A stretch of DNA of 64,000 bases from Linnemannia hyalina. Lineage: Eukaryota > Mortierellomycota > Mortierellomycetes > Mortierellales > Mortierellaceae. The DNA is taken from the NCBI GenBank assembly GCA_019671135.1, contig JAHRHY010000007.1:1116001-1180000 (forward strand). Reading direction: 5' to 3'. Both the position numbers and the translations under genes were made by a program. A model generated the notes under the pieces. It saw only the letters and a list, made by a program, of their open reading frames with translations. It did no database searches and was not told where the DNA came from. Every line of letters starts with the position of its first letter. The stretch's first letter is position 1. Shown here one piece after another: positions 35,070 to 47,846 of this stretch.

Positions 35070-35663
35070 GGTGTTGTGGACGGTCGTGCTGGAATGGTAG
35101 AGTTGTGGAGTAAAGCAAAAAGGGAAAAAGGTCAAAGAGGTGTGGCAGGCAGGCTAGCAGGCATGTGACTGCTTCGCCATCGAGTGTGTGTTCAAGGAGT
35201 CCGAAATTTAGGGCGTGTCAGGCGAGAATGAATTCACTGTTGTCTGCCACCCAGCTGTCCTTGCATGCACCTCGTCTACAATCAAACGTCTCTAAACTTC
35301 GTACCCAGTAGAAAAGGCTCTTACAAGGCTGTGAACTAAGCAAGAGAGGAAGGACAGAAGTATCAGACGTTGCATGCAGCATTGGTGTTTTAACTAACAC
35401 GCTCAAAAGGGTTATATCGAGAGATCCACGTTCTGTTCGAGCGATAGAGATCAACATCGTTTTTTTTATTCAGAGTGGAGTAATGTACAGGTATAAAATG
35501 TTGGGCATGGCAACAAAAAAAAGTAAGAGGGATGAGAAGAGAGGGAGAGAACAAGATGTCGTAAAAGGAAGGATGAAAGAGATGACAAGCGCCTGTGAAC
35601 CAATTGGTTCAAGCAGCTCGAAATATAAAAAAGTGATGTTACAGGAGTTCGTAGGATTGTCGT
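35070..35663. other. Intergenic, Beclin promoter and Pex13 3' end
   Basis: About 590 bases, no recognisable coding segment. A-rich on the plus strand toward the Pex13 stop. Confidence 0.4.
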
Positions 35664-37839
35664 TTAAAATTTGAACTCTTCAAAGGCAGAACCGGCAAGG
35701 GCAGCCTGAATATCAGCAGACTGTTGAGATGTTGGCTGAGCAGGGAATCCGTTTGCGGCTGGTCCAGCTGCTGAAGACGACATCATGTTGGGTGCGCCGG
35801 GTGCTCCAGGAAGACCTGTAGGCCCGACGGCTGGGTTTCCGCTGTTACCGCTGCTGTTGCCATTACCGCCCTTGTTGATGATTTCAACATAGTTGCTGGG
35901 GAAGAGACCCATCTCACCGTTGCGAAGACGTCCTCTCCACCAGAGCGAATCCTGGCCCATGGGGTCCTGTCGGCTTAAGATGGCAATGATATCGCCACGA
36001 CGGAACGCCAACTCCTGCTGAGTGTTGGAGGGCGTAAAGTCGTAGAGGGCGCGGGCAAAGTCCAAGCCTTGGGGGTTGACTGGGGCGACTGCTCCAGGTT
36101 GAGCGACTTGGCCCTCCTGGGCGGGCAACTGACCCTGTTGAGGAGCGGGGTTTCTGTTGGAAAGAGCACGGATCAGGCGTCCCATCAGGTAGGGCAAGCC
36201 AAAGACGGCGAGCAAAAAGATGACGATGGGGCGCTTGGAGTATCTCGGCTGGGCCTGGAACTCCTGAAAGTTGCCGGGAGTGAGCTCCTGAGTGTTGACG
36301 GGAGCCTTCATGCCGACCATACGGTAGGCGAGGCTCTTGGCCCATCTCAGCAGGGCAAAGATGCTCAAAACTTGACCAAGATAGCCACGCAAGTGGCCAA
36401 ACTGTTCTGCAACACCGACCATGGCCATGAAGGACGAGTGGGTGGCCATAAAGGTCGACTCGAGCATCTGGGCAAATCCACCAAAGGCGCCGACCACGGA
36501 CTCGATCAACTGAAAGGTGGGGGCGGAACCCTGTTCCATACGCTGCATCAGAGACATCTCCTCGGGACCCATAGGGCCATTCATGCCGTTCATGCCGTTC
36601 ATGCCGTTCATGCCATTCATGCCATTCATGCCGTTCATTCCCATCCTGTTCATGCCATAGCCACCATAGCTAGAGCCGTATCCGCTGTAGGACGAACCGT
36701 AGGAGGAGCCGTATCCGCCCATGCGGGAGTAAGGTGAGGACATAGATGACCCGTAACTTGAGCCGTAGCCACCCATTCTGCTGTAGGGTGAGGACATCGA
36801 GGATCCGTAGCTTGAGCCGTAGCCAGACATTCCGTATCCGGTGCTTCCGTATCCGGTGCTTCCGTATCCAGTGCTTCCGTATCCAGAACCGTAGCCGTTC
36901 ATGCCTTTAAAGTGTACGGTAAGGTGGAGAGTGAGAGAGGAGGAGGGGAGATGGTTAAGAGGAAGGTTTTTGTTATTGTTTGCTAATAGCGAATTAGAAG
37001 AAGAGAGAGAAGCAATTGAAGAAAGGTGTGGGAAGGAAGGAGGGAAGTGAGAAAGGGGGGAGGGGGAGGGGGGAGGAGGAAGGGGAGGGTACGAAGAAAG
37101 GAGAAAGTAGAAAGAAAGAGAGACAAGACAGATAAAAATGTTGTGGGGTAAAGTGTAAAAAATGGACGGATAGCGGGAGGACAGACACGGGGATTTAGAA
37201 GTAAAAAATATTCCGTCCTTCCGGGTGGGTGTCGGTGTGTGTGTATGTGGATTGCTCGTGGGTTGAGTGGAGTGAAATAAGCCAAGACGAATCATACGAA
37301 GGCCGTCGGCTTCGGCTGACGAGTTCGCCGCAAACTGAACTCTCTCTTTGGTCTGCCAAAAAAAATCGTGCTAACTCACACATACATTACACACCATAAT
37401 AACAACAATAAACATGAGCACTGTCGCCGGCTGATAAATACTTTTCACTTTCTGCGCTCGCTTCCTTTACTTATTGCTGCCGTTGTCATTCTTATTATTG
37501 TCCTGTGTGGTGTGTTCCCGTTTCTTGTATAGGTCAAGTCGAAGTCTAGTTGATCTTTTCTTGTTGTCTTTATTTCCCGTTGTTTCCTGATTGCTCCTTC
37601 ATTCCATCGTCTACAAGACAAGCTGAAATTAAGTATTTACCTGGTCGGTATCCGGTGGAAGTAGCACCCATGGTACCCATGGCGTTGGAGCGAGCGGGGA
37701 GGCCAGGGGGACCAGCAAGGTCGGTTGTGCTGGAGGACATAGCTGCGGGTGAGGAGGCAGGCAGGGCGGGTGGTGCGGGGCCAGCAGAGGTGGCGGCAGG
37801 GTTAGCCTGTCTGGCTCTTTCCCATGGCTTTTCGGGCAT
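35664..37839 (-). CDS. PEX13: Peroxin 13 (Pex13) with expanded YG-rich N-terminus
   Basis: Peroxisomal membrane protein of the docking and translocation complex. Two exons, 37839-37641 and 36904-35664, phase 1, 479 residues, with a 736-base intron. Residues 1-66 are Ala/Pro-rich. Residues about 67-180 are Tyr-Gly-Ser repeats (units of STGYG and YGSSYGSSMSSPYSRMG) followed by about seven NGM units. The Pex13 core follows (LIESVVGAFGGFAQMLEST), with hydrophobic segments including RPIVIFLLAVFGLPYLMGRL. A Pro/Gln linker leads to an SH3 domain (about 350-412; ARALYDFTPSN, SLWWRGRL, GLFPSNYVEII). A Pro/Gly/Ser tail ends the protein. The YG region of Pex13 is known from other species to form a cohesive, selective phase for import. 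The start ATG gives the short basic N-terminus MPEKPWERARQ typical of fungal Pex13. Confidence 0.95.
36582..36638. repeat. 9-bp coding repeat (Asn-Gly-Met units)
   Basis: About six tandem ATGCCRTTC units on the plus strand, read on the minus strand as MNGMNG repeats of Pex13. Likely to vary in copy number between strains. Confidence 0.9.
36655..36900. repeat. Degenerate Tyr-Gly-Ser coding repeats in PEX13
   Basis: Two near-identical copies of a roughly 54-base unit (about 36700-36810) plus three 15-base STGYG units (about 36835-36885), all in frame in the Pex13 N-terminal region. Confidence 0.85.
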
Positions 37840-40800
37840 GTTTTATATATGTGTTTGTCGAAAAGTAAAGGAAGGGGAAGAGAATGAGAGGGGGCGAGAG
37901 AGGGGAGAAGGAGAAGAAAAGAAAGAAAACGACCGAGAGACTGGAGAGTGGAGAATGGAGGACAAAGTGGTTGGAAGGAGTGAAGAAGAGTAAAGCTAAA
38001 AGAACAAAATCCAGACGCTTTGAGAGCAGCAGGGGAGAAGGAGGAGAGAGAGAGTCAGACAGCATCAGGTAGACCGATCGGTCGAAATGGATTCACATGG
38101 GCCTGGTTTTGATTGGCCAGGGTCTGCTATCACATGACGCTTACTCTCTCTCTCTCTTCGCGACGACGGGCAATGTCTGTGCCTGACTGTGGAGATCGAC
38201 GGCAATCAGCGGAGGTGATCACCTACGCCTCCTCTCTGGACACGATATCCATCCATCACTGATCACCATCAATCCATGCCTCTCCTGTAGTACTCCATAA
38301 ACTACGAATACCTTAACGCGTATTCTCCCATACTACGGTACCCGATCAACAGACCGAGGGGACTGTTGTGGAGAGAAAGTACGGAAAAAAAATGAGGCCT
38401 GTTTACTAATGGACTCGACATCTCTCACTCTTTCTCCTTCTCTCTTCCTCTCTCTCCTCGAATGGATACATATAGTACCTTCATCTGGCAAACAATGGGA
38501 TTAGAAAGAAAAGGCTGCTTGAGAATGAAGTGTGAACAAAAAGAAAAAAAAAGAAAGATTGCGTAAAACGCACGTTCATCTATCTTATGCTTTGTGGTTC
38601 AAGCACCTTCCGTCAACTCCTTCTCCTAACGATCTATGGATGTGGCAAAAAGGAAGAAAAATCGCCAACCCGCATCCGAACCGTCATTCTCCTGATCCTC
38701 TCCTTGCGGCTTTCCCTTTTGACCATCGGCACGGACTCACCCCCTCCGCCCTTTAACTGTAGTAGCCGCCTTGGTTCCATAGCACTTGCTCGCTCGTGTT
38801 CTTTTGCAACGTTAGATAAGAGGGCTAAATTATGCTCCGGGAGTAGATGGACGGACCATCCAGCTCTTTGTGATGTTGACATCTTTTCATTCTCCCTTTT
38901 TTTTTGGTCTGCCTTGGGCTGACGAGCGTATTTATTGGACCCAGTACATTGTGCTTTAGTTGTTTGTTTCCTTTGCTGAACATGCCGAAGTGCGAGGCGA
39001 GAGTCAATGAATAACAGAGAAGAAAAGGTCAGGAGCACGACGCTGGACATCCTTTGTTATTCATATCTCACAAAATACAAAACGAAACATATAAAGACGA
39101 TAAATGACAAAGGGAAAAAAAAAATCAAAGGAGTTCCAAACTCTTCGCGCTCCTGGTCAATGCTCATAATATTTCTTTTTATTCAGGAGAGAACTTATTG
39201 TAAGGAGACAGGAGATGTCCAGAGAGGTTGTACATGAACGCAAATAGCTTTTTTTGTTTCCAGCTATGTATGTTCCCTAGTCGTGTTCAATCAATGCAAC
39301 GTTCCGATTGAGTGGTTGAGCCACTTGGCTCAATGGTTTGTTCATGTTCGCACATGGTTTACTTTCTTTTCTGGGTTATGGGTTGACTGGCTCTTTTTTA
39401 GTAATGTTCGAGTACCTGGATGGTTGTGAGATGTGGAGGTAGAGAGATGACCTAGTTTACTGAAAAGCATGGGCCAAAGGGGAAGGGCTTTTTTAACCCG
39501 AGGCTGCCAAGGACATAATAGTCCAGTTACCGTTCGTCATTTACTTTCTCATTAAGCATGACACAACTAAAGAAAGAAAAAACGGAGATAGGATGGATCT
39601 TCGAAAGCAAAAAGAAACTAATACGAGAAAAGAGTGAAATGTCAATAGGCCGGACAAAAAGCGGTTTAACTCCGCATGAACTGAAGAAAGAGTAAAAAAA
39701 ACGTCGGCTCACCTTTTGGATGTGAGTTCGATGTTGCCTCGGCCTCATGGACAGCAAGCGTCCTCTCCACAAGGCCGTCTTGTGTACGTCGAGTCGTTTT
39801 CGTCACTGGTTCACGTTTATGGAGTGCTCGGGATCCTTTCTTGGTCGGCCATTTTTGTTGGCGGCTTGTTAAGCACACCAATGCCTCGATGGCAGGCAAC
39901 ATGGTCTTAAAAGATAAACGTAAGTCCGCCAAGACAGGTTGACCAAGGGATCCTAGCAGCTGGCGCAGTTCTACTGTTCTACTCGTGTCAATGTAGATAC
40001 TGATGCTAGATGTCAAAGCAATTTGTATTAGTCGTTCGTTTGATGTGCCTAATGATGGATAATGAATGGCTTTCTTTAACTCTTTGCTTTTGCCTTCACC
40101 TCCATCGTGATCATCCTCATCACAACCCTGCAAAAGTAGATGAACTACACAGCAGCGGCGGCGGCAGCAACAACATTCTCATCGTTACGCTCTCCTTCCT
40201 CTCTTCGTTTCTCTTTCTTTCTTTCTCTCCCTCTCACTGCCTTCCTTACTCTTTTTTATCCTGGTCCTGGTTAAACCGTGCCTGCCGCGAGAATCTTCTG
40301 TCCGCCTTTTTTTTTTTTCTTTCTTGTATTACTTTCTCGCTATTTGTTTCTCACTTCCCTCCCTTTTTTTTGCTTTCAATAATTGAACTGCATTCGAGTT
40401 CCCTCTGTCTCTCGCTCTTTCTCCGTTTTCAACACTCACTCATTCTTTTTCTCTTTTCTTTCTCTTTGCTCACATCCATTCATTCCTTTCTTTCTTTCTT
40501 TCTTCACCTCTTTTCTTACTCATCTTTCTTCTCTTCTCTTCCTCCTCTTTTCTTGTTTCTCTTAATTGTCCCTCTAGTCCATCCTCTTCTTCCTCACTTG
40601 GCGGTCGTCCATTCTCTCGACACTCCTTGTGCCATCTCTTTTTCTGCTGCACGTTCTCCAGGAACCGCCTCAGCTTAGCCCTACCCCCACCACTCATCAT
40701 CCTTCAATCTCATATCCACCCCTCAGCTCCACCTTCACCTATCCATCACAACCACCTCCCATTTACCCTCTCCTCCACTCTCAACCCTGAATTTAATGCT

Positions 40801-42729
40801 CCAACTCTCCTCATTCGACTGAACCGACTTTGTACGATCACCTTCGCCCACCCAAAAAAACACAACAAAAAAAGCTGGCTATTGTGCAGCCATCGTTCAC
40901 ATCCTTCTGCAGCCAACAATTCCCCTACCCCTTGTCTCCTTGACCACCTAACCTATCGACATACAACTTTCCTTTTGTACCCGATTCTCGCCCACCATCA
41001 CTTCCTTCCAGAACTTACATTCGCCTGGATCCACGTACACAAAAAGGTAGGCGAAACACATCACATCTCATCACTCCTTTTTCTCTCTTGCGCCCGAAAA
41101 AATCCTTTTGCGGCAGTGTTTGTCCCTTCTACTATTTCTTGTGCAACACACACCGTCAACTGCCAACGCGTCCATACCCTTCTCCTACGCAATATTTTTC
41201 TTCCCGCATTTGATATTTCACTGCCACTCATCCCTTTTCCTCATTCGAGCAATTGCTCCTAAGAAAAAAAAAGACAGTGGCCTGCTCTTCACCCCCCAAA
41301 AGTGCATCGGGCTTACAATCATAGTATTGCATACAAACAAACAGATATACATGCATACACCACCAAGCATGCCTTGTGTGAGTGTCCTTCCCTTGCGCTT
41401 TCGTCTCCGTTTCTTTCACCTTTTGAGCCATTTACGCCGGGTCTGAAATATGATGTATATTTAAGCTTGCGCGGTTTAACCGACTGGCTGTTGACTGGGC
41501 GCACCAAGGATGACTCTTTTCCGCCATTTTTTATTCACTCCGCCTCCCTAGCCGCCGAATGGAAGAGGAACAGCAAAAAAAAGAGGGTGTCCGGGGTCAC
41601 AAAACGGAAACGAAGAGCAGCTAAACTGGCATGGGCTGGGGTGAAAAGCAAGGGGTGGATAAAAATGGCTCAAGCGGAGCCACGGTCAATGCATTTTTTT
41701 TTGTTTAAAAAAAAAAGCAGAAAACAAAACAAAGGCCACCGCCATGGTATGATATAGGCCATCGAAGGGGTTTACAGCCCGATAGTTGGAGTGAGAGGCG
41801 CACTTCTTTCTTTCTTATTTCGTTACTCCCTCTTCATTCTCCACTCTTTCTCTCTCTCCATTCCCTCGCACCGGTCCCCTTCTCCCCTCTCCACTCTCCA
41901 CTCCATACTCATTCACCTCCCTTCCTTCACAAACCGCCATTCACTCATTCCTCCTCTCCACTCTCCATTCCCACTCTCACGTCCGCTTCTACTTCCACTG
42001 TCCTTGCAAACCTCGCTGGACCTGAACAGCAAACAACTCCCCTATCCTTCGCTACGTCTCCACTCATAATAATAACCGGGCTTTAGTCAACAACCTATCG
42101 CATGGTTCCCACTCCATGGTCCCCTTGGATAACATCACATCTGCCTCTCTCTCTACCTGTACGTTTCCTATACTTATTCCTTTTACCCTCTTGTTTCCAC
42201 AATCTGGCGTTTTTTGGATGCCTTGTCTCGTTTTCTCTCCTGCTCCTCTCTGCCCTCCTCTCCTCTCCTCTCCTTTCCACCACCACCAACAACTCCTTCT
42301 CGCCCTTTCCCTCCGCCCCATCCGCCTTCTCCGTGAGTGCACCTTTCCTCCTTTTTTTTTAATTGTTCTCTTCTTTGTTCGAAAAGAGATATCTTTTCTT
42401 CCCTTCTCTTTGTTTCCTCTTTCCATTTCGTCTGACTTCGGTGTCCTGAATCAGAAAACGCATACACACATGCACGCCAGATAGTCGGCCACTGCACTTC
42501 TGTTCTCGACTCTGTGCAACCTCAATTGCCCTCTTCATTGTTTTCCCTTTCTTCATATTTCTCCAAACCCCAGCGGCGGGAAAATACACACACAAACAAT
42601 GACAAACAAACAAGCACAACTCACACTCGACCATTTCTCGCATTGTTTTCTTCCTCCTGTTTTTCCTTCTTCTTCTTAGTACACTTACGACGATACCCAG
42701 CAGCTTTATTATTGATATTACAATAGAGG
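37840..42729. other. Long stretch without a recognised gene; CT-rich kinase leader
   Basis: 4.9 kb. The left part (37840-40140) has no supported gene; a minus frame at 39666-40133 (155 codons) is the best candidate and is listed as an observation. From about 40150 to 42720 the plus strand is strongly pyrimidine-rich with many short CT/TTC runs and a few upstream ATGs, consistent with promoter plus a long, perhaps intron-containing, 5' leader of the kinase gene at 42730. Confidence 0.5.
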
Positions 42730-45700
42730 ATGGAGACCATTGTTGTCATGAATGACTGTCCAATGGGGCTGATCCAGGAGTGCCAACAGAAGCAGCAGCA
42801 ACACTCCAGTGTCAACGTGGAACATGACTCGGTGCTGAGTGCCAACTTGTTTGCGAATCAGGGTCAGGGCAATTTCGAATCCTATCAGTCTCACTCTCAG
42901 TCACACCATCACCATCGCGACGATACAGAAACAGACAAGGGGAGGAGGCCTTCAGGGCACGTCGCTGAGGAGAACCGCTTCCCACACTCCTCCCAGGGCA
43001 TCGACAATGCTGTGCACTCCTATGACTCTAGGATAGGTTCCGGCCACCAGAAGGGAGCCTCTTTCTCTCACGAACACACCTCGCCTCCGATGCTCACCCG
43101 ATTCCCTTCGGCAGCGTCCCTCACCCCCCTCCCCGCTGTCTTTTCTACAGAGCAGCATCATCAACAACAATATTCACCCTCTTACCACCACGACAACAAC
43201 AACAACAAAAACCACCTCCCTTCCCCCAACTCCTCTTCTTCTTCCCGCCATCGCCCCTCCTCGAAACACTACCAGCAACACTACCAGGAGTATCCTGCTC
43301 ACCCTGTCGCCACCATTCTGTCCATGTCCGACTCCACACCCACTGCCCGTGCACGTATGAGCCAGGAGAGAGTCATGCTCCCGCCTAATGCCAGCGATCT
43401 CTCCGAGGTCCCAGCTGGCGCATTCGCGGAGGGGGAAGTGTTAGAGATCGAGATGTCTGACTGCGACGTCTGGGACCATTACTCCTCCGATCCCTACTCT
43501 TCCGACCACACTCGACAAGCCCGCGCTCGCTGTTCGTCCTCCACCCTCTTTGACGAGGCCCGTCCTCCTTCTAACCAAGGCTCATACCACTCCAAGCATG
43601 ACGGCTCCGACAGCCCTAAATCCAGCCCGGTCCTCTTTCATACCAACAAAACGTTTCAACACCAGCAGCAATTGCACTATGAGCAGGCTCAACAGCCTCC
43701 CAAGAAACAGGTCATCGTCTTTCTTGACCAGTCGAGCCACCCCCACCACCAGCAGCAAGATCACTACGATCAGAGCTACACGACCGACAAGAAAGGTTCG
43801 ATCCACACGCAAGATACGGCCAGTACCAATTCGTGTGGTGACAGTCCGTCATGGACGACGGGAGCGCGATTAAAAATAGAACCTTCTACTCCCATCCGGC
43901 CCGCGTCCGGCCACCACCACCACCGTCTTACTACCTCCCACCAGCACAGTCAACAGCAGAGCACCAAAGGTTCTTCACCGTTGACTGCACCCACTACTCC
44001 TTTGACGCCCACTCCCGCTGAATTGGACACGCCCACCAAGAACTTGATGATCTTTAACAAGATTCCCCGCCAATGGCCTGCCTCGCAAGAGACGCTACAC
44101 CACCACTATGTATCCAAGGCTAACAAGAAGGCACCACCGGTAAGGCCTCAAATCAACACCAACGATTCTTAATTCGTATGCATTTTGAGAATTTTGCGGT
44201 TATGTCTTTAGCAAGGGACAAGAAAGAAACTTTGAGACCAGGAAAAAAAAGTTGGTCGGGGGAAGCAGAAGAGGAGCAAAGGAAATAAAAGAGCAAGGTC
44301 CAAGGTTGGAGGTAGTCTAGGGGGCAGTGAAGCAAGAAGAAAAAGTGCGGGAACGCCAGGGCAATTGTCAGAAGGGGATAAGAGCTGGACAGACAGGCAA
44401 GGCGATGAGGATCTATCCTTACGAGGAGTGGGTGTACAAAACGAAAAAGAAAAAAAAGAAAGACAGAAAAAGGGTGGTTGATTCTGCTACTGCCATTCTC
44501 CATCACTCGGTTTCTTTTGGTACTGTCAACATTCAGACGGTCAAGTGACATCTTGCCTTCATCCCTCGCTCTTCGCTTTCCCTCTTTGCAATCCATGGCC
44601 CTTTGTCTCTTGCCCTGTCCCCTGAACTCCTTTTCTTGAGTTGCCTAGACCCGATATCTTGTGAGGTGCATGCATTTTGCATAATGGCCCTAAATACTAA
44701 CCGACCATTTTTCCTTTTCCTTTCTTCACTTGAATCCTCCTTTCTGGTCTGTTCCCCCCTCCTTTCTCTTCTGTTTTCTTTTCGAACTGCCGTTCCTTTT
44801 TTTCAAACTGCTGTTGACAATATAGGTGATCAAGGAGTTCGATATGGCCACTGCAGAACGTATCGACCGTGTCATCAACAAAGAACGGCCCTTGAACAGA
44901 GCCGCCAAAGAGCGAGTAAGTCTTTTTTTTTGTTCTGATGTTGTTACACATTAAAGTAACTCTCCCCCAACCAGTGGGCTGGTGATTTCTTGGTGGCACA
45001 AAGGGAACATAATGGGAGCATTATGATTGACCAATGGTAACGCGTCTTCGTCCACAGAACTGACCTACATTCCGTTTACAATTTCTTATCCTCTTGTCAT
45101 AGCTTGCAGCTGAACAGAAAGAGGCAGAGCTCGAGGCTCGCGGCTTCTTTGACCCTGCTCGTCGATGGAAAGGTCGCGATGTCTATCCCCGTCCAGCGAA
45201 CTGGGTCTACTGCCGTCGGGTAAGTCAACTCACCTTTCTCACTCCTTTTCTGATTTCATGCCTTTCTGTGAATATGCATAGAGCATTTACTGACAGCTAC
45301 ATTCCCTACCTCTCTCCTATTGAACAAAACCTGCAAACAGACTAAGAACAACTGGTTCGAAAAGACAAAGATTCTTGCCCATAACTACAAGCTGTTTAAG
45401 AATCAGGTCCTCGGCAAGGGTCATCATGCGGATGTCTACAAGGGGATGGACCTTACAACTGGCCAAGACCTGGCCATCAAGGTCATCTACAAGACTGTCA
45501 ACCGTCGGTTCGGCTTTGTCAACGAGGATCCTATGCAAGAAGTCAAGAACCGTCGTCTCTTAAACGAGGCCTGGTTCATCGACTACCTCAAAGACGGAGT
45601 AAGTCATCTTGCCATTTTCTATCTTTTGAAGTTAAGCCATAAGGGCTATAGAAGGCCTTCTTACTCATTCACAATTTCACCATTTATTATTTTTCCTCCA

Positions 45701-46805
45701 ATAGCCTGGCATCTGCAAAATGATCAGTGTGGTCGAGACGGCGACCAAGTTCTACTTCGTTATGGAGCTAGCTCAGTCGGACCTCAACTCGTATTCCAAC
45801 GGGATCAACATGCGCGAGGAGGAGATCCGGCATATCCTCAAGCCCATCTTTGATTGTCTCAAGTATGCACACAGTCAGGACATCACCCACCGTGACATCA
45901 AGGTATGCATTAGAGAGAAGAGAGCTCGCGCGATAGGTTGCAACTGCAAATACCATTGCATGTACTACCACCGGAACTGATACTCTATTGCATGCATCCA
46001 ATATGAATTCCTCTAGCCTGAGAACATTTTGCTCCGAACCAAGAAGGATTGGCTTCGCAACAATGGGCATACCGAGGGATCAATTCACCCCAAGTCCAAG
46101 AGTAGCAGCAGCAAGGCCAACACCCTCAACACCCTCAACACCTACACCAGCCACAACACCATGGTCAACAATAACCATCGCAACGACCACACAGCTGGTC
46201 TCCGCATCCTCAACGACAGCTCGAGCATCTTGAGTAGTACATTCGCCAACGAGAGCTCTTACATGGACATGACTGACGATGCCGATGGCCGTTCGTCCAT
46301 TGACTCTTCGACTCTGTACAACTTTGACCATCGGTTTGATGCCTTCTTGGCGGATTGGGGTCTTGCGGTTGAGCATGACTGCAACAGTGGTCGGAAGCCA
46401 GTCGGAACCCCACTCTATGCCGCGCCCGAGGTCGTCCGCAAGATGAAGCGCATTCGTCGTCGCGAATGGATCAACTACCGAGCATGCGACATCTGGAGTT
46501 TGGGCGTCACCATGTTTGTCGTGTAAGTTACGCCTCTATATCTTTCGTTCTTTTTGTGTCAGCGATTTCTGGATGCTTTGACTAATGGTGTACCTTTTAC
46601 CTTTTCTTTTTATAGTGCGAGTGGAATATACCCATACCACACACACGATGCGCTTGAGGCTCAGTCGCCACCCAATTGGGCAGCACTCGAATCGTCGGGC
46701 ATGTCACGAGAGTACATTGCGTTCACCCAGCGTCTGATGAACCTCACCGCGGAGCATCGCCCATCAGCAGCCGAGGCATGCAACGATCCTTGGCTCCAGG
46801 GTTAA
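42730..46805 (+). CDS. Serine/threonine protein kinase with long disordered N-terminus
   Basis: Seven exons (42730-44139, 44826-44915, 45103-45219, 45341-45598, 45705-45902, 46017-46522, 46616-46805), all in frame, 922 residues. Residues 1-470 are disordered and rich in Gln, His, Ser and Pro. The kinase domain starts near 560: glycine loop LGKGHHADVYKG, LAIKVIYK (catalytic Lys), THRDIKPENILL, then an insert of about 100 Ser/Asn-rich residues. DWG replaces DFG (LADWGLA, about 802), followed by GTPLYAAPEVV and WSLGVTMFVVASGIYPYHTH. All catalytic residues are present, so it is probably active. The subfamily is not recognised; the DWG motif also occurs in CK2. The downstream AATAAATAAA near 47260 may be the polyadenylation signal. 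Confidence 0.87.
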
Positions 46806-47846
46806 GAAAGATGCCCCGCTCTATTCACCCACTTGGTCCCCTCTCAGTTTGTGATCTCCAACATCTAATCGATCCCACCAATGGATTCAACCCCTCGGGC
46901 ACTCCCCGAACCTCCAACCACCAGCATTTTTTAATCATCTAGTTCATTCGCCCATCTTGCTTTCTCCCTCGTCCAGTCTCCAGCATCATTAATCGCGTTC
47001 TTTTGCTTTCCTTGCGTTCGTTGATTCCTTGTTTCGTCCTTTCGCTTAGTCATTTACCCTCCACCGCACTCAACTATCCAAGAATTTTTTAACAGACAGT
47101 TACATTAGCTTCCAGACTTTACCCTTCTTTATTGTCTTTACCAGAGAACAATCATATACCAACAAGTTGAAGCAATTACTGCCTGACCCCACGGTCCTTG
47201 TGTTGTGGTGCCCAGACTCTATTTTTTTTTTTTTTTGTGCTGTCAAATAGGTCTTGACAAATAAATAAAACTTTTTTTCCCAACGTGGCGTTCTTTGGTA
47301 TGTGATCTTCGCCGCCTTGAAAGGATGTTGACTTGTTCCCGAAACATAGACATTTTTTTTCGCCTACTTTTCCTGAGAAGCAAATTCCTTCCTATCTCTT
47401 GTCCTCCTCTGTCGTGTACGTATCAACAGAAGCACGTGGTAGGTGAAGACAAGATCGACACCATGCGGTCATTGGAACAATCCATGGGAAGGGATGGCGG
47501 GTGCCAAAAAAAATGCATGTTCCACCATGGGCGAGGTTTTTTTCTCATCTCCACATTCTTCGATGAAACGCGATATTTTCTCATGAAACATTTTCTTTGC
47601 GTCGCCTTCTGTGTATCACCTTCCGCACGCGCCTTTTGGGGGGCATTGGAGTCTTACGCTCACTATTAGTCCCCGGTTTCACTCGTTAGGATGTTCTAGT
47701 ATAAAAAGTGATCTTTACTCCTACGACTTGTATCAATTCTCTGATACTTCTTCTTCTTCATCAACTGCGACAAGCACACACTCTCTTTCCATCCAGATAG
47801 CATACAACACTGTACCCTCATACATCTTTTCTCAAGCAGACGTATT
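46806..47846. other. Intergenic between kinase and first GH16 gene
   Basis: About 1 kb with the kinase 3' untranslated region (T15 run at 47222-47236) and the GH16 promoter. No gene recognised. Confidence 0.45.
47700..47708 (+). promoter_or_regulatory. TATA box-like element for GH16 gene
   Basis: TATAAAAAG lies about 140 bases upstream of the first GH16 start codon, a plausible core promoter distance in fungi. Confidence 0.45.
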
